DNA of 64,000 nt, taken from Ruania zhangjianzhongii. GTDB taxonomy: Bacteria > Actinomycetota > Actinomycetes > Actinomycetales > Beutenbergiaceae. The stretch covers positions 4,516,882 through 4,580,881 of the forward strand of contig NZ_CP042828.1 in assembly GCF_008000995.1 (NCBI RefSeq), written 5' to 3'. Of this stretch, positions 1-8,518 are shown piece after piece. The notes beneath the pieces were generated by a model. The model saw only the letters and a list, made by a program, of their open reading frames with translations, ran no database searches and was not told where the DNA came from. Position 1 is the stretch's first letter; each line of letters starts with the position of its first letter. The position numbers were made by a program, and so were the translations under genes.

Positions 1-196
1 CCCGCCACGGCCGCACGATGACCAGCAGCACCAGGGCCCCGGCGAGGCCGCGCCCCCAGGCGACCGTCGGTGCGGGCAGATACTGGTAGAGCCCGACCGC
101 GAGCGCGGCGCCGAGGTACTGGGAGAAGCCGGCGACGAGGAACAGCGCAGGTGCGGGCACCCGGTCCAGGCGGCCGGGGTTGGCAGCGGTGGACAT
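1..196 (-). CDS. EamA/DMT-family transporter, N-terminal part (runs off left edge)
   Basis: This is the first 65 codons of a gene that continues beyond the window. It starts [10 protein letters not shown] and then shows a hydrophobic helix (ALFLVAGFSQYLGAALAVGL), a short loop, and the start of a second helix (LAGALVLLVIV). The pattern of a small residue-rich first helix followed by a TVAWGRGLAG segment resembles EamA/RhtA-type drug/metabolite transporters of the inner membrane. Its ATG overlaps the stop of the upstream EEP-family gene (TGATG), so the two are probably translationally coupled. The substrate cannot be guessed from this fragment. Confidence 0.6.
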   Translation of the reverse strand, partial: MSTAANPGRLDRVPAPALFLVAGFSQYLGAALAVGLYQYLPAPTVAWGRGLAGALVLLVIVRPWR

Positions 197-930
197 CACC
201 GCACCTCGGCGGCCAGGCCGCGGTGGTCCGAGACCGGTAGCGGGAGGCTGCGGGCACCCACGAGGGTTCGTGCCCCGCGGCCCGGGGTGAGCAGGAGGTG
301 GTCGATCTGCCGGTCCGGGCTGTGCACCGGGAAGGTGAGGGCTTCAGCGCGGTGCCAGCCGCGGGTCACCGAGCGCACCAGCGGCGGTCGGAGGTTGAGG
401 TCGCCGGCCAGCAGCGCCGGGGCGCCGAGCCTGGTGACCGAGGCGCGGACGCGGCGCAGTTGCGCCAGGGCGACACCGGGCAGGGTGGACAGGTGGGTGC
501 ACGCCACCGTGAGCGGGCCGTGCGGAGCGGCCAGCACTGCCGCCAGCAGCACCCGCGGTTCGTCCCGCGCCGGGACGGGCAGCGGGCGCACGAACCAGGC
601 GAGCACCGGGTAGCGGGAGGCGATCGCCACCCCATAGGCGGGCCCCTGGTGCTCGCCGGAGCGAGCGGGTGCCCGGCGTGCGGCACGCACGTCCCCCTCG
701 ATCGCGGCAGCGAACCGCAGATGCGGCAGGCCGAGCGCGTCAGCCACGGTCCGGGCCTGGTCGATGTCACCGCTGCGCGGCTGGCCGCGGTCGACCTCTT
801 GCAGGGCGACCACGTCGGGGGCCTCGGCGCGGGCCGAGGCGAGGGTGCCGGCGAGCTCGTCCGCGGTCGCCACGGTCCCGGTGGCGCCGAGCACCCCGTG
901 CTGCAGGTTGAGGGTGAGGAGCCGGGTCAC
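196..930 (-). CDS. endonuclease/exonuclease/phosphatase (EEP) family protein
   Basis: This 244-residue protein has the EEP metal-dependent phosphodiesterase/phosphatase signatures in order: LNLQHG at residues 7-12, the metal-binding Glu45 in ALQEVD, GDLNL at 176-180, and the C-terminal SDH at 234-236. There is no signal peptide, so it should act in the cytoplasm. The family includes nucleases, sphingomyelinases and sugar-phosphate phosphatases, and nothing here chooses among them. It overlaps msrB upstream by 4 bp (ATGA) and the EamA gene downstream, forming a tight msrB-EEP-transporter operon. Confidence 0.8.
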   Translation of the reverse strand: MTRLLTLNLQHGVLGATGTVATADELAGTLASARAEAPDVVALQEVDRGQPRSGDIDQARTVADALGLPHLRFAAAIEGDVRAARRAPARSGEHQGPAYGVAIASRYPVLAWFVRPLPVPARDEPRVLLAAVLAAPHGPLTVACTHLSTLPGVALAQLRRVRASVTRLGAPALLAGDLNLRPPLVRSVTRGWHRAEALTFPVHSPDRQIDHLLLTPGRGARTLVGARSLPLPVSDHRGLAAEVR

Positions 931-1349
931 TCGGCCTCGGCGGCCTCAGCGGCCTCGAAGCTCAGGGAGAGGGAGTTCATGCAGTAGCGGTCCCCGGTGG
1001 GGGTTTGCGGAGCGTCGTCGAAGACGTGGCCCAGGTGCGAGCCGCAGCGGCGGCAGCGCACCTCGGTGCGGACGGTGCCCAGGCTGCGGTCCTCGAGCAG
1101 CTCGACGGCGTCGGACTCGGTGGGCTGATAGAAGCTCGGCCAGCCGCAGTGCGCCTCAAACTTGGTGGTGGAGCGGAACAGCTCCGCACCGCAGGCTCGG
1201 CAGTGGTACACACCCACCCGGTCCTCGCCCAGCAGCTCTCCGGTCCCCGGACGTTCGGTGCCGGCCTGCCGCAGTACCTGGAACTCCTGCGGGCTCAGCT
1301 CGGCCCGCCACTCTTCGTCAGACTTGGTGACCTCATACATACCTGCCAT
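927..1349 (-). CDS. msrB: peptide-methionine (R)-S-oxide reductase MsrB
   Basis: MsrB reduces methionine-R-sulfoxide in oxidised proteins. The 140-residue product has two zinc-binding CxxC pairs (Cys50/53 and Cys99/102), the HCGWPSF motif at 68-74, GHVFDD at 107-112 and the catalytic Cys123 in RYCMNSL. The start is taken at MAGMYEV because the longer upstream reading is low-complexity; ATG at 1340 is an alternative. The C-terminus ends in an acidic/Ala run. It is the first gene of the msrB-EEP-transporter operon and is divergent from surE, so 1350-1564 should hold both promoters. Confidence 0.92.
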   Translation of the reverse strand: MAGMYEVTKSDEEWRAELSPQEFQVLRQAGTERPGTGELLGEDRVGVYHCRACGAELFRSTTKFEAHCGWPSFYQPTESDAVELLEDRSLGTVRTEVRCRRCGSHLGHVFDDAPQTPTGDRYCMNSLSLSFEAAEAAEAE

Positions 1350-1564
1350 TGTCTCCCGGCAGCCGGGCGGCGTCCATGTGGGGAGCTGACCGGGCGCGAG
1401 GGTGGCCTGAGGGTCACGATCCGGGCGATTCGCAACCCTCAGGCCACCGTCGCAACGGCTCTCACGACCCCCGGGTACGGACCGGTGCGCTGGGCGGGCA
1501 GAATAGGGGCAGGCCCGTGCTGCGGCGCGGGCACCGACCAACCGTGACAAGGAGCCCACACCCT

Positions 1565-2338
1565 ATGCGGGTACTCATCACCAACGACGACGGTATCGAC
1601 TCCCCCGGCCTGACCGTGCTGGCGCATGTCGCCGCCGATGCCGGCCACGAGGTGGTGGTTGCGGCGCCGAACATCGAGTACTCCGGCTTCTCCGCCGGGC
1701 TGCGCGGCGAGCATGTCGACGGCGTTCTGACCGTCTCCGAGGGACGCCCACCTGGCCTGCGGGCCGGCATCGAGTCGATGGCGGTGCACGCCAGCCCGGC
1801 GCTGATCGCCTACGCCGCAGGTGCCGGGGACCTCGGACCGCGCCCGGATGTGCTGCTGTCCGGGATCAACCTGGGCCCGAACGTGGGCCCGGCGATCATG
1901 CACTCCGGCACGGTGGGCGCGGCGATTTCCGCGTCCGCACAGGGCATCCCAGCGATGGCCACCTCGATCACCACGCACTCCCCACAGCACTGGGAGACTG
2001 CCTCGGCAGTGCTGCAGCGCACGTTCGACTGGCTGGTCAGTCACCCACAGGACCACCGCGTGCTGAACGTGAACGTGCCGGATATTCCACTGCCGGAGCT
2101 GAAGGGGCTGCGCACCGCTCACCCGGCACGGTTCACTGCGGTGAGCGACGAACGCCAGATGCAGGTCCGCCGTCTGCTGTTCGAGCCGTTCGTCAGCGAG
2201 AACGTGACCTTCGAGGCAGATTCGGACGCCGGGCTGCTCGCGGCCGGATGGGCGACGGTCAGTCTGGTCGCCGCGCATGTGCACGACGGCGAATCGGCGT
2301 CCTTGCCGGCTTTGAGCTTCGAAGAAGGAGCCCAGTGA
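1565..2338 (+). CDS. surE: 5'/3'-nucleotidase SurE
   Basis: SurE dephosphorylates nucleoside 5'/3'-monophosphates and is linked to stress and stationary survival. The 257-residue product has the metal-binding NDDG (Asp8, Asp9), Ser40, SGIN at 99-102 and the SGTVGAA loop at 114-120, which are the family active-site elements. ATG at 1565 follows an AAGGAG ribosome site at about 1549-1554. Its TGA overlaps the galE ATG (TGATG), so the two genes are coupled. Confidence 0.9.
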   Translation: MRVLITNDDGIDSPGLTVLAHVAADAGHEVVVAAPNIEYSGFSAGLRGEHVDGVLTVSEGRPPGLRAGIESMAVHASPALIAYAAGAGDLGPRPDVLLSGINLGPNVGPAIMHSGTVGAAISASAQGIPAMATSITTHSPQHWETASAVLQRTFDWLVSHPQDHRVLNVNVPDIPLPELKGLRTAHPARFTAVSDERQMQVRRLLFEPFVSENVTFEADSDAGLLAAGWATVSLVAAHVHDGESASLPALSFEEGAQ

Positions 2339-3303
2339 TGACCTGGATGGTGACCGGCGGGGCGGGCTACATCGGCGCCCACGTGGTGCGGGCGTTCCAG
2401 GCCGCCGGGATCGACGTGGTGGTCGTGGACGACCTGTCCAGCGGTCATCCGGAGTTCCTTCTCGACGGCGTTCCGTTCGTGGAGTGCTCCATCCTCGACA
2501 CCGAGGCGCTCACCCGGGCGATGACCGAGCATGCCTGCGTCGGCGTGGTGCACGTGGCAGCGTTCAAGTATGCCGGCCAGAGCGTGAAGCGCCCGCTGCA
2601 CACCTACGCCCAGAACGTCACCGGCACGCTGAGCGTGCTGCAGGCGATGGCCGCCGCGCGGGTGGAGGCGATCGTGTTCTCCTCCTCGGCGGCGACCTAT
2701 GGCACGCCCGATGTGGACCTGGTCACCGAAGGCACTGCCACATCGCCGGAGTCCCCGTACGGGGAGTCGAAGTTGATCGGCGAGTGGCTGCTTGCCGACC
2801 AGCACCGGGCCACCGGGTTGCGGCACACCTCGCTGCGCTACTTCAACGTGGTGGGATCGGGGTCGCCGGAGCTGCCGGACACCTCCCCGCACAACCTGTT
2901 CCCGCTGGTGCTGGACGCGCTCGTCGAGGGACGCACACCGAAGATCTTCGGTGCGGACTATCCGACCCCGGACGGCACCTGCGTGCGTGACTACATCCAT
3001 GTGGCCGACCTGGCCGATGCGCATGTGGCCGCCGCGCGGGCGCTGGCTCAGGGCCGTGCTCTGCAGCCGGTGTACAACCTGGGAAGCGGGGACGGGGTGA
3101 GCGTGCGGCAGATCATGGACACGATTGCCGCGGTGACTCAGATCGCCTTTACCCCGGAGATCGATGCGCGCCGACCGGGTGATCCCGCGCGAATCGTCGC
3201 CTCCGGCGAAGCGGCCACCCGGGACCTGGGCTGGCAGATGACGCACAGCCTGGAGGAGATGGTGGCCAGCGCCTGGCAGGCCCGGCAAGCACAATCGGGT
3301 TGA
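2338..3303 (+). CDS. galE: UDP-glucose 4-epimerase (GalE-type SDR)
   Basis: GalE interconverts UDP-glucose and UDP-galactose using tightly bound NAD. The 321-residue extended SDR has the Rossmann GGAGYIG at 7-13, an SSSAATYG segment carrying the catalytic Ser near 116-117, and the Tyr141-x3-Lys145 pair. It has the length expected of the family. The start overlaps the surE stop. A UDP-sugar epimerase with a slightly different substrate cannot be excluded. Confidence 0.88.
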   Translation: MTWMVTGGAGYIGAHVVRAFQAAGIDVVVVDDLSSGHPEFLLDGVPFVECSILDTEALTRAMTEHACVGVVHVAAFKYAGQSVKRPLHTYAQNVTGTLSVLQAMAAARVEAIVFSSSAATYGTPDVDLVTEGTATSPESPYGESKLIGEWLLADQHRATGLRHTSLRYFNVVGSGSPELPDTSPHNLFPLVLDALVEGRTPKIFGADYPTPDGTCVRDYIHVADLADAHVAAARALAQGRALQPVYNLGSGDGVSVRQIMDTIAAVTQIAFTPEIDARRPGDPARIVASGEAATRDLGWQMTHSLEEMVASAWQARQAQSG

Positions 3304-3409
3304 ATCGATGCACTCGTTACCCGGCGCAGGGGCTCGTGCTCGCGGGTATCGCCTCAGTGCGGGAAGTATCGAACCGCCTCGCCCGGCTGAAGCCAGCAGA
3401 CGGCGGCGG

Positions 3410-3760
3410 TCAGCCCCAGCCGAGCTCGTGCAGGCGCGCGTCGTCGATACCGAAGTGGTGCGCGATCTCGTGGATCACGGTGATCGCCACCTCCTCGGCC
3501 ACCTCGTCGCGGCTCTCGCAGATCCGCAGCGTGGGGTTCTTGAAGATGGTGATCCGGTCCGGCAGCGACCCGGCAGCCCACCACTCGCCGCGCTCGGTGA
3601 GCGGAGTGCCCTCGTAGAGCCCTAACAGGTCCGCCGCCTCAGCCTCCGGCGGCGGTTCGTCCTCCACCAGGATCACCACGTTGTCGATGTGCCGGGCCAG
3701 CTCGTCCGGGATCAGGTCTAGACCGTCGCCGACGGCGCCCTCGAACTCTTCCTGCGACAT
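3410..3760 (-). CDS. metallopeptidase family protein (minimal zincin)
   Basis: This is a 116-residue protein with an HEIAHHFGIDD motif (His97, Glu98, His101), the zinc-binding and catalytic signature of small one-domain zincins of the PF06262 type. The N-terminal half is acidic and begins MSQEEFEGAV. The ATG at 3760 is preceded by AGGGGTG on the coding strand. There is no signal peptide. Substrates are unknown for this family. It is transcribed towards galE and away from the tRNA cluster. Confidence 0.8.
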   Translation of the reverse strand: MSQEEFEGAVGDGLDLIPDELARHIDNVVILVEDEPPPEAEAADLLGLYEGTPLTERGEWWAAGSLPDRITIFKNPTLRICESRDEVAEEVAITVIHEIAHHFGIDDARLHELGWG

Positions 3761-3958
3761 CTCGATCACCCCTGTAGTGTCGCAGCGAGACGGGCACGGT
3801 GGCCACGGCGGGTGGGTGTGCTGCGACTGCGACCAGTGAGCCCACCGGCGCGGAGCACACCAGGTGCGCCAGGTCACAGGGAAGCGTTTTGCTCCCCAGG
3901 TCTCCGGTGTCGTATGCTTTCCGAGGTCTTGGGCGTCACGGACGTCCCGGGCAGCCGG

Positions 3959-4031
3959 GCCCCCATCGTCTAGCGGCCTAGGACCCCGCCCTTTCACGGC
4001 GGTAGCACGGGTTCGAATCCCGTTGGGGGTG
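3959..4031 (+). tRNA. tRNA-Glu (anticodon TTC)
   Basis: The 73-nt sequence folds as a cloverleaf with acceptor arms GCCCCCA and TGGGGGT, an anticodon stem with loop CTTTCAC (TTC), and the T-arm GGGTTCGAATCCC. The first acceptor pair is G-U, and the discriminator is G. CCA is not encoded. It is the first of three tRNAs in a row. Confidence 0.95.
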
Positions 4032-4081
4032 CGAACCACCACGACAACAAAATATGGCTGGCATGATGTCAGCAACACATT

Positions 4082-4155
4082 GGCCCCGTAGCTCAGTTGG
4101 TTAGAGCGCCGCCCTGTCACGGCGGAGGCCGCCGGTTCAAGTCCGGTCGGGGTCG
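4082..4155 (+). tRNA. tRNA-Asp (anticodon GTC)
   Basis: The 74-nt cloverleaf has acceptor arms GGCCCCG and CGGGGTC, D-arm GCTCAGTTGGTTAGAGC, anticodon loop with GTC, and T-arm CCGGTTCAAGTCCGG. CCA is not encoded. It lies 50 bp after tRNA-Glu and is followed by a hairpin. Confidence 0.95.
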
Positions 4156-4162
4156 CGAACAG

Positions 4163-4190
4163 TCGCCCGGTCACCACCATGACCGGGCGA
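4163..4190 (+). terminator. stem-loop after tRNA-Asp
   Basis: TCGCCCGGTCA at 4163-4173 pairs perfectly with TGACCGGGCGA at 4180-4190 around a 6-nt loop. It is followed by TTGTG rather than a full U-tract. It may end or process the Glu-Asp transcript before tRNA-Phe. Confidence 0.6.
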
Positions 4191-4199
4191 TTGTGTCAA

Positions 4200-4275
4200 G
4201 GCTCTGTAGCTCAGTTGGTAGAGCGTTCGACTGAAAATCGAAAGGTCACCGGATCGACGCCGGTCGGAGCCACCA
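4200..4275 (+). tRNA. tRNA-Phe (anticodon GAA), CCA encoded
   Basis: The 76-nt cloverleaf has acceptor arms GGCTCTG and CGGAGCC, the anticodon GAA in loop CTGAAAA, and T-arm CCGGATCGACGCCGG. The 3' CCA is encoded at 4273-4275, unlike the two preceding tRNAs. Confidence 0.95.
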
Positions 4276-4278
4276 GGA

Positions 4279-4304
4279 GGAACCCGCACCACGGTGCGGG
4301 TTCC
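4279..4304 (+). terminator. GC-rich stem-loop after tRNA-Phe
   Basis: GGAACCCGCACC at 4279-4290 is mirrored by GGTGCGGGTTCC at 4293-4304. The stem is perfect, with a tight loop, and is followed by CTCGTG. It is the likely end of the tRNA cluster transcript, although there is no U-tract. Confidence 0.65.
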
Positions 4305-4581
4305 CTCGTGTCAGGGGTCGGTGCCGCTTGGCTGCTCCCGGCCTGACATTTAGGCAATCCTGCAGCCAATCGGACGCAGCACCGTACGCAAGCGTCGTCT
4401 AGTCGACGCGTGGCAGGTGGATCGCGACCTCGCGATACTTGGGACCTGCCCAGCGGCAGTTTGGTCAGCATGTCCCGATACTCGCTCTCCCGAGCTAACG
4501 ACGCTTGACGCTGCGGGTCCAAGCGAACCGGTCCAGCGGGCCCACGGACCATTGGTCAGATCTCAGAAGCGCGAGTATCGT
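4305..4581. other. non-coding stretch between tRNA cluster and Fic gene
   Basis: I see no convincing gene here. The only open frame (minus strand, into the tRNA genes) is compositionally random. The right end should contain the promoter of the Fic gene. Confidence 0.5.
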
Positions 4582-4612
4582 GGATTATGAGTATCTGCGT
4601 TATTCATAATCC
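4582..4612. promoter_or_regulatory. AT-rich palindrome in front of the Fic gene (candidate operator)
   Basis: GGATTATGA at 4582-4590 is the exact reverse complement of TCATAATCC at 4604-4612, with a 13-nt spacer that has two more symmetric pairs. It is much more AT-rich than its surroundings. It ends at the GGAGGG ribosome-site-like sequence (4613-4618) of the Fic gene. A binding site for the Fic protein's own winged-helix domain is a plausible inference. Confidence 0.5.
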
Positions 4613-4635
4613 GGAGGGAACGGACTACGACTTCC

Positions 4636-5787
4636 GTGGAGCACGGCTGGGAGGACGTCACCTGGCACCCCACGTCCGGCACACCCAGGCCGGCGTTCTA
4701 CCGTGCCGCGGTCCCGGCGTCCATCGCCGCGCTCACCCCCGAGACCGCACTGGATGCACGCACTGCGGCGGCAACGGCAACCACCGAACTGAGCCGCTTC
4801 GATGCCGAGCTGGGTCATCGCGTGGCATCCTTCGCACCTGTCCTACTCCGGTCGGAGTCGGCGTCGTCCTCGCAGATCGAGAACCTCACCGCGAGCGCGC
4901 GCGCGATATTCAGTGCCGAGCTAGGCGCACGCCGCAGCCAGAATGCCCTGCTAGTCGCTGCAAACACCTCCGCCCTGACTGCGGCGCTCGCGCTGGTGGA
5001 CGACATCTCTCCCGCCTCGATCCTGGAGATGCACCGCGCACTCATGGCCGGACAGTCGCGACACACACCGGGTAGATGGCGCGAAGAAGCTGTCTGGATC
5101 GGCTCACGCACCGACAGTCCGAGCGGCGCCGAGTTCGTGGCACCGGTCCATGAACGCATCCCGGATCTCATCGCCGATCTCTGCGTGTTCACAGCCCGGG
5201 AGGACGTCCCCCCGTTGATCAGTGTCGCCGTGGCGCACGCTCAGTTCGAGACGATCCACCCTTTCAGCGACGGAAACGGGCGCACTGGCAGGGCGCTCGC
5301 TCAGACAATGCTGCGACAGCAGGGGGTGACCCGCAACGTCGCGGTGCCGGTCTCGGCAGGCCTGCTTGCCGACGTGGACGGCTACCACCAGGCGCTCACG
5401 GCGTACCGCACCGGTGACCCCTCCCCCATCGTGCTGGCGTTCGCCGAAGCCTCGTTGCGAGCAGTGCGGAACGCCCGCAGGTTGGTCGCCGACATCGACC
5501 GGATCACGGATGGCTGGCGTTCGCGGCTGACAGTACGGCGCTCCAGCAACGCGTGGCGGCTCCTGGACGTTGTCGCACGCCGGCCGGTGCTGGATGCCGT
5601 GACCGCCGCCCGCGAGCTAGGAGTGCGGCAGCCGAACATCTACCCACCGCTGCGCGCACTCGTGGAGGCCGGAATCCTGACCTCCAGGGCCGAGCATCGC
5701 CTCGGACCGTTCTGGCGCAGCACCGAAGTCCTTGCAGCGATCGACGCCTTCGCCGAACGCGCCGGCAGGCGCGAAGAACCGCGGTGA
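4636..5787 (+). CDS. Fic family protein with inhibitory helix and C-terminal winged helix
   Basis: Fic proteins transfer AMP (or another nucleotide moiety) from a nucleotide to a target protein hydroxyl. This 383-residue protein has an N-terminal helical domain with the inhibitory motif Ser78-x3-Glu82-Asn83, then the complete catalytic loop HPFSDGNGRTGR beginning at His208, then a winged-helix-like C-terminus at about 310-370 (region of TAARELGVRQPNIYPPLRAL). Presence of the inhibitory motif in the same chain predicts a self-restrained (class II) enzyme. The start is the GTG at 4636; the GGAGGG at 4613-4618 is rather far (17 nt). No separate antitoxin gene is adjacent. Confidence 0.85.
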   Translation: MEHGWEDVTWHPTSGTPRPAFYRAAVPASIAALTPETALDARTAAATATTELSRFDAELGHRVASFAPVLLRSESASSSQIENLTASARAIFSAELGARRSQNALLVAANTSALTAALALVDDISPASILEMHRALMAGQSRHTPGRWREEAVWIGSRTDSPSGAEFVAPVHERIPDLIADLCVFTAREDVPPLISVAVAHAQFETIHPFSDGNGRTGRALAQTMLRQQGVTRNVAVPVSAGLLADVDGYHQALTAYRTGDPSPIVLAFAEASLRAVRNARRLVADIDRITDGWRSRLTVRRSSNAWRLLDVVARRPVLDAVTAARELGVRQPNIYPPLRALVEAGILTSRAEHRLGPFWRSTEVLAAIDAFAERAGRREEPR

Positions 5788-5811
5788 GCCGATAAGTTCG
5801 CCCGCCCGCGC

Positions 5812-6228
5812 TCAGTCCGCGCGCTCCCACACCGGCGCCACGCCGGCATCGAGCACCTGGTAGTCCGGCGCCTCGCGCAGCGCCCGCTCTGCGCCGCCAG
5901 GACTGTAGATCGCGAGCAGCCGGAGCTGGCGCCACCCGGTGTTGAACGTGGAGTGCTCGGTGCCACGGGGAATGTAGATGCTGTCCCCGGCCTTGACCGG
6001 GAACTCACCCGAGTCGCCGACGGTCTGCACCCCCTCCCCCTCGATCACGTGCAGCACCTCGTCCGACTCCGGGTGGGTGTGCACGTCATGGCCCTTGGTC
6101 GGGTTGATCACCACCTCACCGACGGTGACCGGCGCGCCGGGAAACTGCGCCGCCGTCACGCCCCACTTGATCGACCCCCACCCAAACGTCTCGGTGGTCA
6201 GGTCCTGCTGGCTGGTGTGCGTCGTCAT
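5812..6228 (-). CDS. cupin-domain protein
   Basis: This 138-residue single-domain cupin has motif 1 with His50, His52 and Glu57 (HTHPESDE) and motif 2 with His92 (GDSIYIPRGTEHSTFN), so it should bind a metal. It is the last gene of the operon with the TIM-barrel protein (9-bp gap) and the Tm-1-like protein, which suggests an isomerase, decarboxylase or sensor role in the same pathway. The reaction is unknown. Confidence 0.8.
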   Translation of the reverse strand: MTTHTSQQDLTTETFGWGSIKWGVTAAQFPGAPVTVGEVVINPTKGHDVHTHPESDEVLHVIEGEGVQTVGDSGEFPVKAGDSIYIPRGTEHSTFNTGWRQLRLLAIYSPGGAERALREAPDYQVLDAGVAPVWERAD

Positions 6229-6237
6229 CGTCTGCTC

Positions 6238-7071
6238 CTACTCCCGGCCACCGAAGGTGACCGCCTTGAACGCTTGCGTCTGTTCCCGGATCGCCACCTC
6301 GGTGGGCAGGCGTTCGATCGAGCTCGCGCCGAAGAACCCGACCACACCCTCGGTGCGCTCCAGCACGTACTGGGCGTCTTCCGGCTCGGCGATCGGGCCG
6401 CCATGGCAGAGCACCAGGATGTCCGGGTTCTCCTCGACGGCAGCATCGCGCATCGCCTGGACCCGCTGCACGCACTCGTCCAGGGTCAGCGACGTACTGG
6501 CACCGATCGAGCCCTTGGTGGTCAGCCCCATGTGCGGGACGAGCACATCGGCACCGGCGCCCGCCATCGCCCGCGCCTGGTCGGCGTCGAACACATACGG
6601 GGTGGTGAGCAGGTCACGCTCGTGGGCGGCTCGGATCATGTCCACCTCGAGCCCGTAGCCCATCCCGGTCTCCTCCAGGTTGGCCCGGAACACCCCGTCG
6701 ATCAGGCCGACGGTCGGGAAGTTCTGCACCCCGGCGAACCCGGCCTCCTTGACCTGGTCGAGGAAACGGCCCATCACCCGGAACGGGTCGGTGCCGTTCA
6801 CGCCGGCGAGCACCGGGGTGTCGGTGACCACCGGGAGCACCTCGTTGGCCATCTCCATCACGATCGCGTTCGCATCCCCGTAGGCCAACAGCCCGGCGAG
6901 GGAGCCGCGGCCGGCCATCCGGTAGCGGCCGGAGTTGTAGATGATGATCAGGTCGATGCCACCCGCCTCAGCGGACTTCGCCGAGATCCCGGTCCCGGCG
7001 CCGCCGCCGATGATCGGCCGGCCGGCGGCCACGGTCTCGGCCAGTCGGGCCAGTGCCGTGCTGCGATCCAT
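6238..7071 (-). CDS. phosphoenolpyruvate hydrolase family protein (TIM-barrel, Tm-1 C-terminal-like)
   Basis: This 277-residue protein matches the PEP-hydrolase-like TIM-barrel family (PF09370), with the N-terminal [11 protein letters not shown], an [17 protein letters not shown] segment and a C-terminal [11 protein letters not shown]. In the plant virus-resistance protein Tm-1 this barrel is fused behind a UPF0261 domain; here the two are separate adjacent genes. The enzymatic reaction is not established. The preceding Tm-1-like gene ends 38 bp upstream, so they are very likely co-transcribed. Confidence 0.82.
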   Translation of the reverse strand: MDRSTALARLAETVAAGRPIIGGGAGTGISAKSAEAGGIDLIIIYNSGRYRMAGRGSLAGLLAYGDANAIVMEMANEVLPVVTDTPVLAGVNGTDPFRVMGRFLDQVKEAGFAGVQNFPTVGLIDGVFRANLEETGMGYGLEVDMIRAAHERDLLTTPYVFDADQARAMAGAGADVLVPHMGLTTKGSIGASTSLTLDECVQRVQAMRDAAVEENPDILVLCHGGPIAEPEDAQYVLERTEGVVGFFGASSIERLPTEVAIREQTQAFKAVTFGGRE

Positions 7072-7109
7072 GTCCTCCTCCTTCGTTCGCGGGCAGTCTG
7101 CGCCGCTGG

Positions 7110-8333
7110 TCAGTGCGTCTCGGTGATCAGGGCGTGCAGCCGCTGTGCGGCGTCCCGCCCGAAACCGGGGTCATTGAGGTTACGGTCGGATTCGATGATC
7201 TCCACCTCGGAGCCGGCCAGCGCCGCCCGGACCGCCGCGAACAGCGCCTCGTCCGCCTCCGGGTCGTGGAACGGCTGGTCGCGGGCGTCGATGCCGCTCA
7301 GGCCGCGCAGCGGGAGCACGACGGCGGTCGGCCCAGTGGCCGCGGCAAGTTTCGCGCCGATGCGCTTGCCCAGCTCCGTGTTCTCTTCCGCCGTGGTGCG
7401 CATCAGCGTCACGGTCGGGTTGTGCACCACGAAGGTGCGGCCGTCGAAGCGCTCCGGAACCAGCTCCCGGGGGCCGAAGTTGACCATGTCCAGGGCGCCG
7501 AGGGAGACGACCTGCGGGATACCCGCCGCACCGGCGGCCTCCAGACGGTGCGGTCCGGCGCTGAGCACCCCACCGACCAGATCATCGGCAAGCTCGGTCG
7601 TGGTCAGGTCGAGCACACCGACCAGGCGCCCATCGGCGGCGAGCTTCTCCAGCGCGCGCCCACCGGCCCCGGTGGCGTGGAAGACCAGGGCCTCGTAGCC
7701 GAGGTCGGTCAGCGCGGCGCGGGCCTCGTCCACGGCCGGGGTGGTCAGCCCGAACATGGACAACCCGACGAGCGGCTTGTGCTCGCCCTCCCCCTGGTGC
7801 CGCCGAGTCACCTCGGCCCCGGCCATCGCAGCGATCGCCGCCGCGGCGTTCCCGAACACCTGCGCGGAGACGGAGTTGATCCCGGCGACGTCGACCACGG
7901 AGTACATCATCGTGACGTCGGACTCGCCCACGTACGGGGCGACGTCACCGGCGGCCATCGTGGAGACCAGGAGCTTGGGTACACCGACCGGCAGTGCCCG
8001 CATTGCCCGGGACGCGACTGAGGAGCCGCCGGACCCGCCCACGGCGAGCGCGCCGTCGATCTTCCCCTCCTCGAACAGGCGGAGCAGCACCACAGCAGCG
8101 CCGTCGGCCATCGCGTCCATCGCGGCGCCGCGGTCGCCGGTCTCGCGGAGCCGGGCGAGGTCGTGGCCGCCGGCGGCCGCCACCTCGGCGGCGGTGACGT
8201 CCGCGGCCGCATCGGAGAGCGGTCCCACATCGATCGTCAGCACCTGCGCGCCGTGGCTGCGCACCTGCTCGGCCAGCCAGGCGTACTCGGTGCCCTTGGT
8301 GTCCATCGTGCCGATCAGGGCGACAGTTGCCAT
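7110..8333 (-). CDS. Tm-1-like ATP-binding domain protein (UPF0261)
   Basis: This 407-residue protein begins [20 protein letters not shown], the characteristic N-terminus of the UPF0261/Tm-1-like ATP-binding family. It has two alpha/beta subdomains, including a [19 protein letters not shown] nucleotide-loop-like region. The start at 8333 is supported by AAGGAGG at 8340-8346. It is the first gene of the three-gene operon with the TIM-barrel protein and the cupin. Function in bacteria is not known; a sugar-acid or glycerate-like substrate would be a guess. Confidence 0.85.
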   Translation of the reverse strand: MATVALIGTMDTKGTEYAWLAEQVRSHGAQVLTIDVGPLSDAAADVTAAEVAAAGGHDLARLRETGDRGAAMDAMADGAAVVLLRLFEEGKIDGALAVGGSGGSSVASRAMRALPVGVPKLLVSTMAAGDVAPYVGESDVTMMYSVVDVAGINSVSAQVFGNAAAAIAAMAGAEVTRRHQGEGEHKPLVGLSMFGLTTPAVDEARAALTDLGYEALVFHATGAGGRALEKLAADGRLVGVLDLTTTELADDLVGGVLSAGPHRLEAAGAAGIPQVVSLGALDMVNFGPRELVPERFDGRTFVVHNPTVTLMRTTAEENTELGKRIGAKLAAATGPTAVVLPLRGLSGIDARDQPFHDPEADEALFAAVRAALAGSEVEIIESDRNLNDPGFGRDAAQRLHALITETH

Positions 8334-8380
8334 CTCAGCGCCTCCTTCGTGATCCGTGCTCGCGAGTGAACGTCCTGGGG

Positions 8381-8449
8381 GTATACCACCAGCAATCGCA
8401 CGCACCAGCAATCGGATCCGGTCAGGTCAGGTCAGGTCAGGTCAGGTCT
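8381..8449 (-). promoter_or_regulatory. repeat-rich upstream region of the Tm-1-like operon
   Basis: On the coding strand a TATACC box (plus-strand 8381-8386, GGTATA reading across) lies about 50 bp before the start codon. Behind it are two direct copies of CACCAGCAATCG on the plus strand (8387-8398 and 8403-8414, 16-bp period), then five perfect GGTCA units plus one GGTCT (8420-8449). Direct repeats at this position are candidate regulator sites. Confidence 0.45.
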
Positions 8450-8518
8450 GCCGGTGTCATCGGCAGCCCGGGATCGGACCCAGTCTCAGGTCACGACCCC
8501 GGGCACCACTGCCTCAGC

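Noticed and set aside
5953-7698. A 581-codon plus-strand open frame
   Set aside because: It lies opposite the cupin, TIM-barrel and Tm-1-like genes, which have clear family motifs.
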